DNA of 64,000 nt, from NCBI GenBank assembly GCA_963542695.1, contig CAUTYX010000001.1, forward strand, positions 62,001 through 126,000, read 5' to 3'. Of this stretch, positions 7,647-17,291 are shown in pieces. How positions within the stretch are numbered: position 1 is the stretch's first letter; every line of letters begins with the position of its first letter. The notes beneath the pieces were generated by a model. The model was not told where the DNA came from. It saw nothing but the letters and a program-made list of their open reading frames with translations, and ran no database searches. Made by a program: the position numbers and the translations under genes. The stretch comes from RUG100 sp963542695. GTDB lineage: Bacteria > Bacillota > Clostridia > Peptostreptococcales > Anaerovoracaceae.

Positions 7647-9020
7647 TTAGTTGAAAAAGTCGAACAAGCTTCCGCCGGAGCCATTATCGCCGTTTCCAAA
7701 GTTGTCGGAATTACCGCCGCTGTTACCGCCATTGCCGTTGCTGTTATCGCTTCCTTGCGAGGATTCGTAATCTTCTTGGGCAATAAGGGTCAAGGTTATC
7801 TTTTCTTTCTTGCCGCCTCGAACAATAACGTATTTGATTTTGTCCCCTACTTTGTGGCCGGTAATAATTCGTTTTAGCTGGGAGAAAGAGGAAATTTTCT
7901 TCCCGTCTACGGAGTAGACCATGTCTCCCACCTGGAAGCCGGCAGTTGCGGCATTACTGGTGAGAATAGACTGGATGTAGATTCCCGGGTTATCAACACC
8001 GGCACTCTTTGCGGCTTGGCTGTCGGTTAAATCCTGGTAGGCCATGCCGCTGAAGGCAGTGCCATTTTTGTTGGAAGACTCCGAAGAGGAACCGGAAGAG
8101 GACTTCCCTTTCATAATATCGGAAGCGATTTTGGCTGCTGTATTAACCGGAATGGCAAATCCCAGTCCTTCTACGTTTTCCCCGGAGGATTTTGCAACAA
8201 CAATACCCACCAACTGTCCGCTGTCGTTAAACATGCCGCCGCCGGAGTTGCCCGGGTTTACTGATGCATCTGTTTGAATCAGTGTCATAGTTTGGTTATT
8301 TAAAGTAACCTGTCTATCTTTGGCACTGACAACACCGGCAGTAACACTGCCTCCCAGTTCTCCCAAAGGGTTTCCTATGATAACCGCCATGTCACCAACA
8401 CTCAGTTGATTGCTGTTGCCATAGGTTACAGCGGTTAGATGTTTTGCCTTTACTTTCAATACAGCAATATCATTCTTACTGTCTGTACCTACTAATTTGG
8501 CGTTGTAGGTTTTTTTATTGATAGTCACCGCGATTTTACTGGCGCCTTCGATAACATGGTTGTTGGTGATGATATAGCCGTTGCTTTTGATTACCACGCC
8601 ACTGCCGGCTCCTTGGGTAACGTATTCGCCTACCCAGCCACCACGCTGTACGCTTTCTGTTTTGATTTCTACTACGGAATTTTTCACCTTGGAAGAAATA
8701 TCTTGCACAGAAAGCTTGCTTTTTGTTGCTTTTTCCAATTTGTAGCCACTACCGGTTACGTTTGTGTTTTCTCCGGAGCCACTGTCTCCGAAGAAGGAAT
8801 TGGCTAAATACATGCCTCCAAAACTGACACATAGGGATAACACCAATAAAATGATTACCATCAAAACAAGATTCTTTCGCTTTAAAAGAATGTAGTGCTC
8901 CTTTGGTCGATATGCAGGGCCGCTGCCATAGCCGGCGTCTTGCCGTGTATTATTTGCGCTGCCTGATAAATCATTGGGATCGAACCCATGATTTCCATAT
9001 CCTTGATTATGCATTTTCAT
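7647..9020 (-). CDS. htrA: HtrA/DegP-like membrane serine protease with PDZ domain
   Basis: 457 residues from 9020 (an ATG at 9014 is also possible; both sit behind AGGAAAGGTGG). An N-terminal cytoplasmic stretch rich in Gly/Asn is followed by one transmembrane helix (about 50-75). The trypsin-like domain has the catalytic His in ITNNHVIEG, Asp in KNDIAVLKV and Ser in NPGNSGGGMF. A single PDZ domain (NPGIYIQSI, GFQVGDMVYSVDGKKI) follows. The tail is a low-complexity Gly/Asn/Ser stretch ending LFDFFN. It degrades misfolded exported proteins. Confidence 0.93.
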   Translation of the reverse strand: MKMHNQGYGNHGFDPNDLSGSANNTRQDAGYGSGPAYRPKEHYILLKRKNLVLMVIILLVLSLCVSFGGMYLANSFFGDSGSGENTNVTGSGYKLEKATKSKLSVQDISSKVKNSVVEIKTESVQRGGWVGEYVTQGAGSGVVIKSNGYIITNNHVIEGASKIAVTINKKTYNAKLVGTDSKNDIAVLKVKAKHLTAVTYGNSNQLSVGDMAVIIGNPLGELGGSVTAGVVSAKDRQVTLNNQTMTLIQTDASVNPGNSGGGMFNDSGQLVGIVVAKSSGENVEGLGFAIPVNTAAKIASDIMKGKSSSGSSSESSNKNGTAFSGMAYQDLTDSQAAKSAGVDNPGIYIQSILTSNAATAGFQVGDMVYSVDGKKISSFSQLKRIITGHKVGDKIKYVIVRGGKKEKITLTLIAQEDYESSQGSDNSNGNGGNSGGNSDNFGNGDNGSGGSLFDFFN

Positions 9021-9158
9021 GCCACCTTTCCTATCCAATACCATTGTATCTTTTACATTGTAATGCTACAATTATATATTGAAATTTAACTGAAGAATAG
9101 AGAATTTACAAGAACTTCACAGTATTTCTTGTGTGTACATAAAAAGGGAGCAACAAGT

Positions 9159-10085
9159 ATGGCAAACATATTGACAGGGATCGATGCCAGTGGATCCTTT
9201 CGTTTTTACTTGACAAATACAACAGAAATGGTGGCGGAAGCTCACCGAATACACCATACGACACCTCTTGCATCAGCTGCACTAGGCAGAACTCTAACCG
9301 GTACCGGGTTGATGAGTGTCATGATGAAGAACCCAAAAGATAGACTGACGATCCAATTCAAAGGCGACGGACCGGCAAAGCAAATTATTTGCTGTGGATA
9401 TGGCGATGGCCGAGTACGAGGATACATTGCCGATCCCCAGGTGATGCTGCCGCTATCCGATAAGGGCAAACTGGATGTTGGCGGAGCCTTGGGTGTTGGG
9501 GAATTGACGGTAATCAGGGATATTGGCTTAAAGGAACCGTATGTAGGAACCATTTCTTTAGTAAGCGGAGAAATTGCCGAGGATCTAACCGCTTATTACT
9601 ATATCTCGGAGCAACAAAACACATCCATTGCACTGGGAGTAAAGACAGGTTCCGGTGGAAAGATACTGGCTGCCGGCGGGATCTTTTTCCAGATGCTTCC
9701 CAATGCAGATCCGGCAGCGGTCGATGCACTGGAAGAATTAGTTGCCAATATGGAACCTATTACTACCACCGTGGAAAAAGCATTGGTAAAAAGTGCCGGT
9801 AAGACAGAAGAAGGCATCCTGCAGGATATGCTGGATATGATATTTCAGAATATGCCGGAAGAATATGCACCAAAGATTTTGGGTTACCAAGACATAAAAT
9901 GGGAGTGCAACTGCAGTAAAGAACAGATGGCGGCAGCTTTAATGACCATTGGAGAGAGAGAACTGACATCCATAATAGAGGAAGATCAGGAGACGGAACT
10001 GGAGTGTCACTTTTGTAACAGCAAATACCATTTTACCGAGGAAGAGTTGCTGGCTATTAGAGACCGCGCTAGAGGAAACCTATGA
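9159..10085 (+). CDS. hslO: Hsp33 redox-regulated chaperone
   Basis: 308 residues from the ATG at 9159 behind AAGGGAG. The Hsp33 core is recognisable (GRTLTGTGLM, KGDGPAKQI, GYGDGRVRGY). The C-terminal zinc switch is CNC plus CHFC, the C-x-C...C-x2-C redox centre. Oxidation releases zinc and activates holdase activity. It overlaps the DUF1934 gene by four bases and is likely expressed with the following small membrane protein and DUF1846 gene. Confidence 0.95.
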   Translation: MANILTGIDASGSFRFYLTNTTEMVAEAHRIHHTTPLASAALGRTLTGTGLMSVMMKNPKDRLTIQFKGDGPAKQIICCGYGDGRVRGYIADPQVMLPLSDKGKLDVGGALGVGELTVIRDIGLKEPYVGTISLVSGEIAEDLTAYYYISEQQNTSIALGVKTGSGGKILAAGGIFFQMLPNADPAAVDALEELVANMEPITTTVEKALVKSAGKTEEGILQDMLDMIFQNMPEEYAPKILGYQDIKWECNCSKEQMAAALMTIGERELTSIIEEDQETELECHFCNSKYHFTEEELLAIRDRARGNL

Positions 10086-10531
10086 AAAACATTACATTGA
10101 AAATTAAGGGCAGCTATGTATACGATGAGGCTCATGAAGAGGATCAGATTGAACTGATTACCGAAGGTAAGATGTATGTCAAAGGAGATGTGATTTATTT
10201 GACATATGATGAAAGTCAACTATCGGGAATGGATGGGTGTAAGACCCGGTTAAAACTGGATGGTGACAGTGTCAGCATGACGCGAAAAGGGTCGGCCGTG
10301 GGCATTGATACAGAACTTCGCTTTGAAAAGGGGAAACGATTCTCCGGATATTACGATACGCCATACGGCCCTATGGAAATGGAAGTATTAACCAATGAAC
10401 TTTTGTCTACTGTATCGGCGGAAGGTTCCGGAGAAATAACCATTGATTATAATATTAGCTTGAAGGGGATTGCAGAGAATCGCAATCTTTTGGCTATCGA
10501 GGTGACCAGTCAGGAGGAAAATCGGATATGA
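10082..10531 (+). CDS. DUF1934 (YwiB-like) beta-barrel protein
   Basis: 149 residues, starting inside the hslO stop (ATGA). The sequence alternates short beta strands (VYDEAHEEDQIELITEGKMY, LRFEKGKRFSGYYDTPYGPMEMEV, GEITIDYNISL) as in the YwiB lipocalin-like family. Function unknown. It in turn overlaps a tiny downstream membrane gene, so three genes here are translationally coupled. Confidence 0.8.
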   Translation: MKNITLKIKGSYVYDEAHEEDQIELITEGKMYVKGDVIYLTYDESQLSGMDGCKTRLKLDGDSVSMTRKGSAVGIDTELRFEKGKRFSGYYDTPYGPMEMEVLTNELLSTVSAEGSGEITIDYNISLKGIAENRNLLAIEVTSQEENRI

Positions 10532-10626
10532 GAGGAGAGCATAAACCTTGGGTACGTTGGGTAGCCATCATTGTCTGTGTGGCTATGGTCGTTACATCGT
10601 TGTTAGTAGTGGGATCCATTCTTTAG
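10528..10626 (+). CDS. 32-residue single-pass membrane peptide
   Basis: The ATG overlaps the DUF1934 stop (ATGA at 10528-10531) with caggaggaaaa nine bases upstream, and the frame ends TAG at 10626 just before the RBS of the DUF1846 gene. The peptide starts MRGEHKPWVRW and continues as one hydrophobic helix (VAIIVCVAMVVTSLLVVGSIL). Coupling on one side and tight spacing on the other make it a likely real gene. No family recognised; short membrane peptides of this kind often bind larger membrane partners. Confidence 0.65.
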   Translation: MRGEHKPWVRWVAIIVCVAMVVTSLLVVGSIL

Positions 10627-10635
10627 GAGGCACTG

Positions 10636-12150
10636 ATGAAAGCAATCGGCTTTGATGCAGAAAAATATATCAAGGAACAGTCCAAGTTTATTCGGGAGAG
10701 AATTAACCAAGAAGAGGGACAGAGACTATATTTGGAATTTGGCGGCAAGCTGGTACAGGACAAGCATGCCATGCGTGTTCTTCCCGGATTTGACGAAAAT
10801 GCCAAAATTAAACTGTTGCAGGAGTTGCGTGACGAGACGGAAATTATTATTTGCGTGTATGCCGGCGACTTAGCCAGTAACAAGACACGACAAGATTTTG
10901 GAATTACCTATGACTTAGAGGTGCTGCGTATTATTGATATGTTCCGCAAATATAATCTGACTATCAATAGCGTGGTGGTAACACGATACGAAGATCAGCT
11001 GGCGGTGGATATGTTTATCAACAAGCTGGATCACCGTGGCATTAAAACATACAAGCATCGCTTTACAAAAGGATACCCAACGGATGTGGAAACCATTGTT
11101 TCTGATGAAGGATATGGGGCAAATCCGTATATTGAAGTGTCAAAACCGTTGGTAGTTGTAAATGGACCGGGAGGCGGCAGCGGTAAATTGGCCACCTGTC
11201 TATCCCAGTTGTACCATGACTATCGTCATGGCACCAAGGCACGGTATGCCAAATTTGAAACCTTCCCGGTATGGAATCTTCCTCTAAAACATCCGGTGAA
11301 CATTGCCTATGAGGCGGCCACGGCAGACTTGCGAGACGTTAACATGATTGACTCCTTTCACCTGGAAGCCTATGGAGAAACCACAGTTAACTATAATAGA
11401 GACCTGGAAGTTTTTCCGGTTGTAAAACGAATTATTGAAAAAATTACCGGCAGCGAATCAGAGTACAAATCTCCAACGGATATGGGAGTTAACCGCGTCG
11501 GCTTTGCCATTACCGATGACGAAGTTTGTCGTAAGGCTTCTTGTCAGGAGATTGTTCGTCGCTATTTGCTGGCTGCTTGCGATTTCAAAAAAGGCCGCAT
11601 TGACAGTGGTGCACTGGAACGGTGCAAATTGTTAATGGACGAAGTAGGCTCTACGGATATGGACAGGCGGGTGGTGGCAGCAGCTAGAGAACATATGGAA
11701 GGTATGTTGAAAAAGCCTGCCAAGATGGTCTGCCAACCGGTTGCTATGGCGCTGGAATTGCCTGACGGGAAACTGATTACAGGGAAAGGGTCTCCTTTAA
11801 TGGGTGCCGCCGGTGCCGCTTTGCTAAACAGCGTTAAATATCTGTGTGGTCTGGCCGATGAAATTCACCTTATTACACCGGCCGTGCTGGAAATGCTCCA
11901 GGAAATGAAGGTGAACATTTTTCACCATGAAATTGCCAGTCTTAATGTAGAAGAAATCATCACCGCATTGATTATCTCCGGAGCAACTAACCCCAGTGCC
12001 GAAATTGCAGCCGAAAAATTGTCAGAGTTAAATGGATGTCCGGCGCATTGTACGGCTATTCTTAGCGATAAAGATGAAAAAGCATTAAAAGCTTTGGGAA
12101 TTGATGTGACCTGTGATGCAGAATACATGACGAATACCTTATATGATTAA
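10636..12150 (+). CDS. DUF1846 / UPF0371 protein
   Basis: 504 residues, full length for the family. It begins MKAIGFDAEKYIKEQSKFI and contains the conserved FGGKLVQDKHAMRVLPGFD, RYEDQLAVDMFINKL and VVNGPGGGSGKLATCLSQLYHD (a glycine-rich nucleotide-like loop about residues 177-184). Structures in this family suggest an ATP-binding fold, but the reaction is unknown. RBS TAGGAGG overlaps the stop of the upstream peptide gene. Confidence 0.85.
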   Translation: MKAIGFDAEKYIKEQSKFIRERINQEEGQRLYLEFGGKLVQDKHAMRVLPGFDENAKIKLLQELRDETEIIICVYAGDLASNKTRQDFGITYDLEVLRIIDMFRKYNLTINSVVVTRYEDQLAVDMFINKLDHRGIKTYKHRFTKGYPTDVETIVSDEGYGANPYIEVSKPLVVVNGPGGGSGKLATCLSQLYHDYRHGTKARYAKFETFPVWNLPLKHPVNIAYEAATADLRDVNMIDSFHLEAYGETTVNYNRDLEVFPVVKRIIEKITGSESEYKSPTDMGVNRVGFAITDDEVCRKASCQEIVRRYLLAACDFKKGRIDSGALERCKLLMDEVGSTDMDRRVVAAAREHMEGMLKKPAKMVCQPVAMALELPDGKLITGKGSPLMGAAGAALLNSVKYLCGLADEIHLITPAVLEMLQEMKVNIFHHEIASLNVEEIITALIISGATNPSAEIAAEKLSELNGCPAHCTAILSDKDEKALKALGIDVTCDAEYMTNTLYD

Positions 12151-12191
12151 ATTGACGCATATTTTTTAGATAGATTTTATACTGCAGGGTT

Positions 12192-12220
12192 TTGACATTT
12201 TTTTACAGAGTCTATATAAT
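12192..12220 (+). promoter_or_regulatory. consensus sigma-A promoter of rho
   Basis: A perfect TTGACA (12192-12197), 17-base spacer and perfect TATAAT (12215-12220). Transcription should begin near 12227, giving a leader of about 80 bases before rho. Confidence 0.85.
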
Positions 12221-12308
12221 TTAGGTGACTTAATTTATAATCTATCTTTTAATTCAACTCATGACCACAGTGCAATTATAGGAGGAGGATTCGAACCCTT
12301 ATTTTAAT

Positions 12309-13859
12309 ATGGATGAAAAAACGTTACGAGGAAAAACAGTAGTGCAATTGCGCGAATTTGCCAAAGCATTGAAAATTCGCGGAGCCACACAGCTAAAGAA
12401 AGCAGAGCTGGTAGAAATGTTGCTGGAATTCCAGCGAAATAATGAGGCTGCTGCCAAGGAATCCTCTGAAGATAGACCGTCACCGGCAGCTTATGGGGAA
12501 TCCGTAACCGACATTCCTGCTCCTGAAAAAAAGAGGAGAGTTGGACGACTGCCAAAGACGGCTTCCGCGGAGAAAACCACAATTACAAAGAGAACGCCGG
12601 GACGCCCTAGAAAAAAAGCAGAAGAACAGGATCCCGAGGAAGTAACCGTTTCTTTTATGGCAGCTGAGGTCGCTGATACCGCAGATACACCTTCAGAGCC
12701 AACCGGCCAGGGGCTGACAGAACCCCGGGAAGGACGCACAGACGAGCGCCCTCCGGTAGAAGGTATTTTGGAATTGGCTGATGGAAACTTTGGTTTCCTC
12801 CGATTCGACAACTTCTTAACCAGCAGCAAAGATATTTATGTTGCACCACCTTTAATTAGAAAATTCAACTTAAAAACAGGAGATAAAATCCAGGGTATTT
12901 CTCGTTTGCCAAACAAAGGAGAAAAGTTTGGTGGCTTGTTGTATGTAAATACGGTTAACGGGGAAGAGCCTATGAAGGCACGGCGGAGGCCGGATTTTGA
13001 AGATTTAACGCCGATTTTCCCGGACCGGCGATTGACCATGGAAGGCAATTCCAGAGAGTTGTCTATGCGTCTAATTGATTTGGTCGCTCCTATCGGAAAA
13101 GGACAAAGAGGACTGATTGTAGCGGCACCAAAGACAGGAAAGACAGTGTTGCTGAAAAAAATCGCCAACAGTATAGAAAAAAATTACCCTGATGTGGAGC
13201 TGTTGGTTCTCTTGGTAGATGAACGGCCGGAAGAGGTAACGGATATGAAGCGTTCTCTTCATCACGGCGAAGTTATTTATTCCACTTTCGATGAACAGCC
13301 ACAGCATCATGCCAAAGTGGCGGAGATGGTACTGGCCAGAGCCCAGCGCATTGCAGAACATGGCAGGGATGTTGTGATTTTATTGGATAGTATTACAAGA
13401 CTGGCAAGAGCATATAATTTGACAGTACCGGCCAGCGGTCGTTCTTTATCCGGTGGTTTAGATCCGGCAGCTTTGTACAAACCTAAAAAGTTCTTTGGAG
13501 CGGCAAGGAACATCGAAGAAGGCGGCAGCATCACTATTTTGGCAACGGCTTTGGTAGAAACCGGCAGCCGGATGGATGATGTTATCTTTGAAGAGTTTAA
13601 GGGGACCGGAAATATGGAATTGCACCTTGACCGCAGGCTTTCTGAAAAGCGCATCTTCCCGGCCATTGACCTGAATCGCTCAGGAACCAGAAGAGAAGAC
13701 CTGTTAATGGATCAGGAAGAAATGGAAGCTATTTGGTACATGCGCCGTGCATTGGCCAATGAGGATGTTCAAGAAGTAACCGAAACCATTATCGATAACT
13801 TGTCCCAAACGCGAAACAACCGGGAATTTATCCAGATTATCAAAAAGATTAAGCTATAG
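12309..13859 (+). CDS. rho: transcription termination factor Rho
   Basis: 516 residues. The Rho N-terminal helix (LRGKTVVQLREFAKALKI) is followed by a 100-residue charged, probably disordered insertion (about 45-140). Next come the cold-shock RNA-binding domain (EGILELADGNFGFLR, DIYVAPPLIRKFNL) and the RecA-type ATPase with Walker A APKTGKT, VVILLDSITRLARAYN and the Q/R-loop region. Such N-terminal insertions occur in other Gram-positive Rho proteins. The perfect SD (GGAGGAGG, 12281-12288) lies 20 bases before the ATG, unusually far. Canonical partner rpmE is displaced by metabolic genes. Confidence 0.95.
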   Translation: MDEKTLRGKTVVQLREFAKALKIRGATQLKKAELVEMLLEFQRNNEAAAKESSEDRPSPAAYGESVTDIPAPEKKRRVGRLPKTASAEKTTITKRTPGRPRKKAEEQDPEEVTVSFMAAEVADTADTPSEPTGQGLTEPREGRTDERPPVEGILELADGNFGFLRFDNFLTSSKDIYVAPPLIRKFNLKTGDKIQGISRLPNKGEKFGGLLYVNTVNGEEPMKARRRPDFEDLTPIFPDRRLTMEGNSRELSMRLIDLVAPIGKGQRGLIVAAPKTGKTVLLKKIANSIEKNYPDVELLVLLVDERPEEVTDMKRSLHHGEVIYSTFDEQPQHHAKVAEMVLARAQRIAEHGRDVVILLDSITRLARAYNLTVPASGRSLSGGLDPAALYKPKKFFGAARNIEEGGSITILATALVETGSRMDDVIFEEFKGTGNMELHLDRRLSEKRIFPAIDLNRSGTRREDLLMDQEEMEAIWYMRRALANEDVQEVTETIIDNLSQTRNNREFIQIIKKIKL

Positions 13860-13866
13860 AAAACAA

Positions 13867-14901
13867 ATGAAACTGGACAAAATATTTGTAAAAAATGCAT
13901 GTCCTACCAGCACAGGCGGCCAAGCGGTTTTGGAAGGAATCATGATGAAAAGCTCCAAAGCCGATGCTGTGGCGGTTCGTGTTCCCGATGGCAGGATACA
14001 TATACGAACACAAAAACGCACCAAAACAGGAGGAATGGCATCCATTCCTTTGCTTCGTGGTGTGTACATCTTTATGGCTAGTTTGATACAAGGAATGACA
14101 ATCCTGACCTACTCTGCTGATGTACTGGAAGCATACGGAGGATTAGAGGAAACAAAAGAGGAACAAGATGCCTTTTCCAGGTGGATGGAGCGCCGATTTG
14201 GTAAGGAAAAAAGCTGGAACATTATGATTGGCTTTTCTGTATTGCTTGCCATTGTGTTTTCTGTTTTGATTTTCGTCATTGGACCTACTGTTTTGATCAA
14301 TCTTTTGAAGGTGATTACCACCAATGAAATTGTACTGAATGTGGCTGAAGGATTTTTGCGAATCGCCTTGTTTATTGGATATATCTGGATTATTTCCAAG
14401 ATGCCGGATATACAGAGGTTGTTTCAATATCATGGGGCAGAGCACAAAACCATCCATTGTTTTGAAAACGGCCTGCCTTTAACACCGGAGAACTGCCAGA
14501 AATTTTATACACTACATCCACGCTGCGGAACTAGTTTTTTGATGTTTGTCATGATCATAGCGTTGGTTTTGTTTTCACTATTGGGATGGCCTAATCTCTT
14601 GTGGCGAATTGCATCAAGGATCCTGTTGATTCCTGTCATTGCCGGATTGTCCTATGAGCTGTTGCGTTGGGCCGGTAGAAGTGATGGGCTGCTTGTGAAA
14701 ATACTAAGTGTGCTGGGACTGTTGTTACAGAAAATGACCACTGCCCAGCCGGACTTTCAGCAGCTGGAAGTGGCTATTGCTGCCATGAAAGCTGTAACGG
14801 CAGAGGAGATTTCAGAAGGGGAAGGCATCTGTGATGAAAACGGCATAGTGGTAGAGCCTCGCACCATTGGAGGAAAAGAGAAAGAAGGGAAACAAGGATG
14901 A
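13867..14901 (+). CDS. DUF1385 (YqhQ-like) membrane protein
   Basis: 344 residues starting seven bases after rho. Conserved family signatures are TGGQAVLEGIMMKS near the N-terminus, YHGAEHKTIHCFENG in the middle and LHPRCGTSFL. About five hydrophobic segments lie between 110 and 280. Function unknown, but the gene habitually sits between rpmE and prmC-prfA in clostridia. Its stop overlaps prmC (ATGA). Confidence 0.88.
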   Translation: MKLDKIFVKNACPTSTGGQAVLEGIMMKSSKADAVAVRVPDGRIHIRTQKRTKTGGMASIPLLRGVYIFMASLIQGMTILTYSADVLEAYGGLEETKEEQDAFSRWMERRFGKEKSWNIMIGFSVLLAIVFSVLIFVIGPTVLINLLKVITTNEIVLNVAEGFLRIALFIGYIWIISKMPDIQRLFQYHGAEHKTIHCFENGLPLTPENCQKFYTLHPRCGTSFLMFVMIIALVLFSLLGWPNLLWRIASRILLIPVIAGLSYELLRWAGRSDGLLVKILSVLGLLLQKMTTAQPDFQQLEVAIAAMKAVTAEEISEGEGICDENGIVVEPRTIGGKEKEGKQG

Positions 14902-15752
14902 GCTTGTTGGTACAAGATATTGTAAAGATGGCAGAGCGACAGTTGTCAGCTGCTGGAATAGAAGACTGCAAAACCGATGCGGAATTATTGTATTGTTGGC
15001 TAAAGAGAATAGAGCGGGCCCGCTTTTTCATGGAATGGGGCGAACCGGCAGATGATTTGACTTGTGAAAAGTATTTTCGAGCCGTAGAAAGCCGCTGCAG
15101 TCACGAGCCGCTGCAACACATTACAGGTACCCAGGACTTTATGGGGATGACGCTTACTGTGAAACCTACCGTCTTAATCCCTCGCCTTGATACGGAAGTC
15201 GTCTGTGAAAAGGCCGAAGTGATGTTTCGAGAAACAAAGGGAGACCTGATACTGGATCTTTGCTGTGGTAGCGGTGCCATTGGTGTTGCCCTGGGTCATC
15301 GCAATCCCAAAGCCAAGGTGACGGCAGTGGATATAGACCCGGAAGCCGTAGCTTTGACAAAACAAAACGCCGATGAATGGGCGGTGAAGATGACCGTCAA
15401 ACAGGGGAATCTATATGAGCCGGTGCAGCGGAAGAAATACAATATGATTGTTTCCAATCCGCCATATATTCCTACTGAAGTCATTGAGACACTGATGCCG
15501 GAGGTAAAAGAACACGAACCGATGAGCGCCTTAGACGGCGGGAACGACGGCTTGGATTTTTATAGACAGATTATTGCCGGCGCTGCCGATCATTTGAAAA
15601 AAGAAGGCGTTCTTGTTTTGGAAATCGGACACGATCAAAGCCGGGCGGTGGAATCACTGATCATGGAGCAAGAAAGCTTTTGCGATATTACCACCAGCAA
15701 AGATTTGGCGGGAAATGACCGAGTCGTAACAGCGCGAAAAATCGGGAAATAG
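14898..15752 (+). CDS. prmC: peptide chain release factor N5-glutamine methyltransferase
   Basis: 284 residues. The SAM-binding motif LDLCCGSGAIGVAL and the catalytic NPPY (in MIVSNPPYIPTEV) are intact, as is the N-terminal helical domain that contacts release factors. It methylates the GGQ glutamine of RF1 and RF2. prfA, usually adjacent, is 9 kb downstream here. Coupled to DUF1385 by a four-base overlap. Confidence 0.94.
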   Translation: MSLLVQDIVKMAERQLSAAGIEDCKTDAELLYCWLKRIERARFFMEWGEPADDLTCEKYFRAVESRCSHEPLQHITGTQDFMGMTLTVKPTVLIPRLDTEVVCEKAEVMFRETKGDLILDLCCGSGAIGVALGHRNPKAKVTAVDIDPEAVALTKQNADEWAVKMTVKQGNLYEPVQRKKYNMIVSNPPYIPTEVIETLMPEVKEHEPMSALDGGNDGLDFYRQIIAGAADHLKKEGVLVLEIGHDQSRAVESLIMEQESFCDITTSKDLAGNDRVVTARKIGK

Positions 15753-15813
15753 CGGCCGGGAAGATTGTCTTGGAGTAATGGAAAATCCACAGTAGCCATA
15801 TAGAAAAGATATT

Positions 15814-15822
15814 TGGTATAAT
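15814..15822 (+). promoter_or_regulatory. extended -10 promoter of the CoA-transferase gene
   Basis: TGGTATAAT (15814-15822) is an extended -10 element; no good -35 is visible at 17 bases. It gives a leader of about 70 bases, ending in the strong RBS gaaaggggg. Confidence 0.5.
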
Positions 15823-15900
15823 GGATATAACCACTGTTTATCAAGAACGACAAATAAAAAACGTTTACTACTTTTACTGTACTTATGAAAGGGGGTTCCT

Positions 15901-17220
15901 ATGAACTGGAAAGAATCCTACGGGAAAAAATTGTGCACAGCAGATGAAGCTGTCATTGCAGGCATTCATTCAAACGATCGTGTTGTTTTCGGAATGGCGG
16001 CTTGTGAACCGGAAATTCTCATTAAGGCTATGGTTAACAACAAAGACCACTACGAAAACATTACGGTTTCACAAATGGTATCCGCCAGCCCGATGATGAC
16101 CACTTTGCCGGAAAACAGCGACACTTTCCGGTATGAAGGTTGGTTTACCGGCAGCTATGCTACCAAGGCTATTATGGAGGGACGAGGTGACTATGTGCCT
16201 GTCTTTTTCCATGAAATTCCCGGAATGATGAGAGACGGTACCATTCCTGTAGATGTAGCTATGGTTACATTGTCAAAGCCGGATGAACACGGATTTTGTT
16301 CCACCGGTGTATCCTCTGACTACACCATGCAAGCCATTCGCTCTGCCAAGGTGGTAATTGCAGAAATTAACGACCAGGCACCGTACACATATGGCGAAAC
16401 CTTTGTGCATATTGATGATATTGACTATCTGGTAGAAACTTCTCGCCCTTTACCGGAAATGCCGCCGGCAAAGGTGACACCTGTTGCAGAAAAAATTGCA
16501 AAAAACGTTGCTTCTCTCATTAAAGATGGAGACAATTTACAGCTGGGCATTGGCGCTATTCCCGAAGCGGTACTGGCACAGCTGGGTGACAGACGTCACC
16601 TGGGAATTCACTCAGAAATGATTTCTGATGGTGTAGTGGACTTGTACAATAAGGGTGCCATAGACTGTTCTATAAAGACATTGGATCAGGGGAAAATGGT
16701 TATCGGCTTTATTATCGGTACCAAAAAGCTGTATGATTTTGCAGATCACAACCCGGCTATTGAACTGCGTCAAATTGACTATGTAAACCATCCGGAAGTA
16801 GTGGCAAAATTAAATGATATGGTTTCTATCAACTCCTGCGTTCAGATTGATTTGCTGGGACAAATCGCTTCTGAAAGCATTGGACCGAAACAGATTTCCG
16901 GCGTTGGCGGGCAGGTTGACTTTATTCGTGGTGCAAAAATGGCACATGATGGCCGTGGCAGAGCCATTATCGCTATGCCATCCATTACCGAAAAGAGAGA
17001 TGGAACCAGAATTTCTAAAGTGGTACCATATCTGGATCATGGGGCAGCCGTTACGACATCTCGTAATGATGCTGACTATGTGGTAACCGAGTATGGCATT
17101 GCGCATTTGCGAGGAAGAACCATGCGGGATCGGGCGCGGCTGTTAATTGACATTGCTCATCCGGACTTTAGAGAAGAGCTGATTGCCAATTTCGAAGAAC
17201 GGTTCAATACCAAATACTAA
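15901..17220 (+). CDS. acetyl-CoA hydrolase/transferase family: 4-hydroxybutyrate/butyrate CoA-transferase
   Basis: 439 residues, the length of C. aminobutyricum AbfT and very similar to it from memory (GVSSDYTMQAIRSAK, LQLGIGAIP, SGVGGQVDF, AAVTTSRNDADYVVTEYGIA). The catalytic glutamate that forms the CoA thioester is E239 in HSEMISDG. It should exchange CoA between acetyl-CoA and a C4 acid (4-hydroxybutyrate or butyrate). It stands alone between prmC and hydG and fits with the acyl-CoA dehydrogenase operon downstream. Exact substrate cannot be read from sequence. Confidence 0.85.
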   Translation: MNWKESYGKKLCTADEAVIAGIHSNDRVVFGMAACEPEILIKAMVNNKDHYENITVSQMVSASPMMTTLPENSDTFRYEGWFTGSYATKAIMEGRGDYVPVFFHEIPGMMRDGTIPVDVAMVTLSKPDEHGFCSTGVSSDYTMQAIRSAKVVIAEINDQAPYTYGETFVHIDDIDYLVETSRPLPEMPPAKVTPVAEKIAKNVASLIKDGDNLQLGIGAIPEAVLAQLGDRRHLGIHSEMISDGVVDLYNKGAIDCSIKTLDQGKMVIGFIIGTKKLYDFADHNPAIELRQIDYVNHPEVVAKLNDMVSINSCVQIDLLGQIASESIGPKQISGVGGQVDFIRGAKMAHDGRGRAIIAMPSITEKRDGTRISKVVPYLDHGAAVTTSRNDADYVVTEYGIAHLRGRTMRDRARLLIDIAHPDFREELIANFEERFNTKY

Positions 17221-17291
17221 GAAAATATAGCCCGGTTTCAAGGGATATTTCAAGGAATATGAAGAGGCGCTCGTTTATAGGGCGTCTCTTG

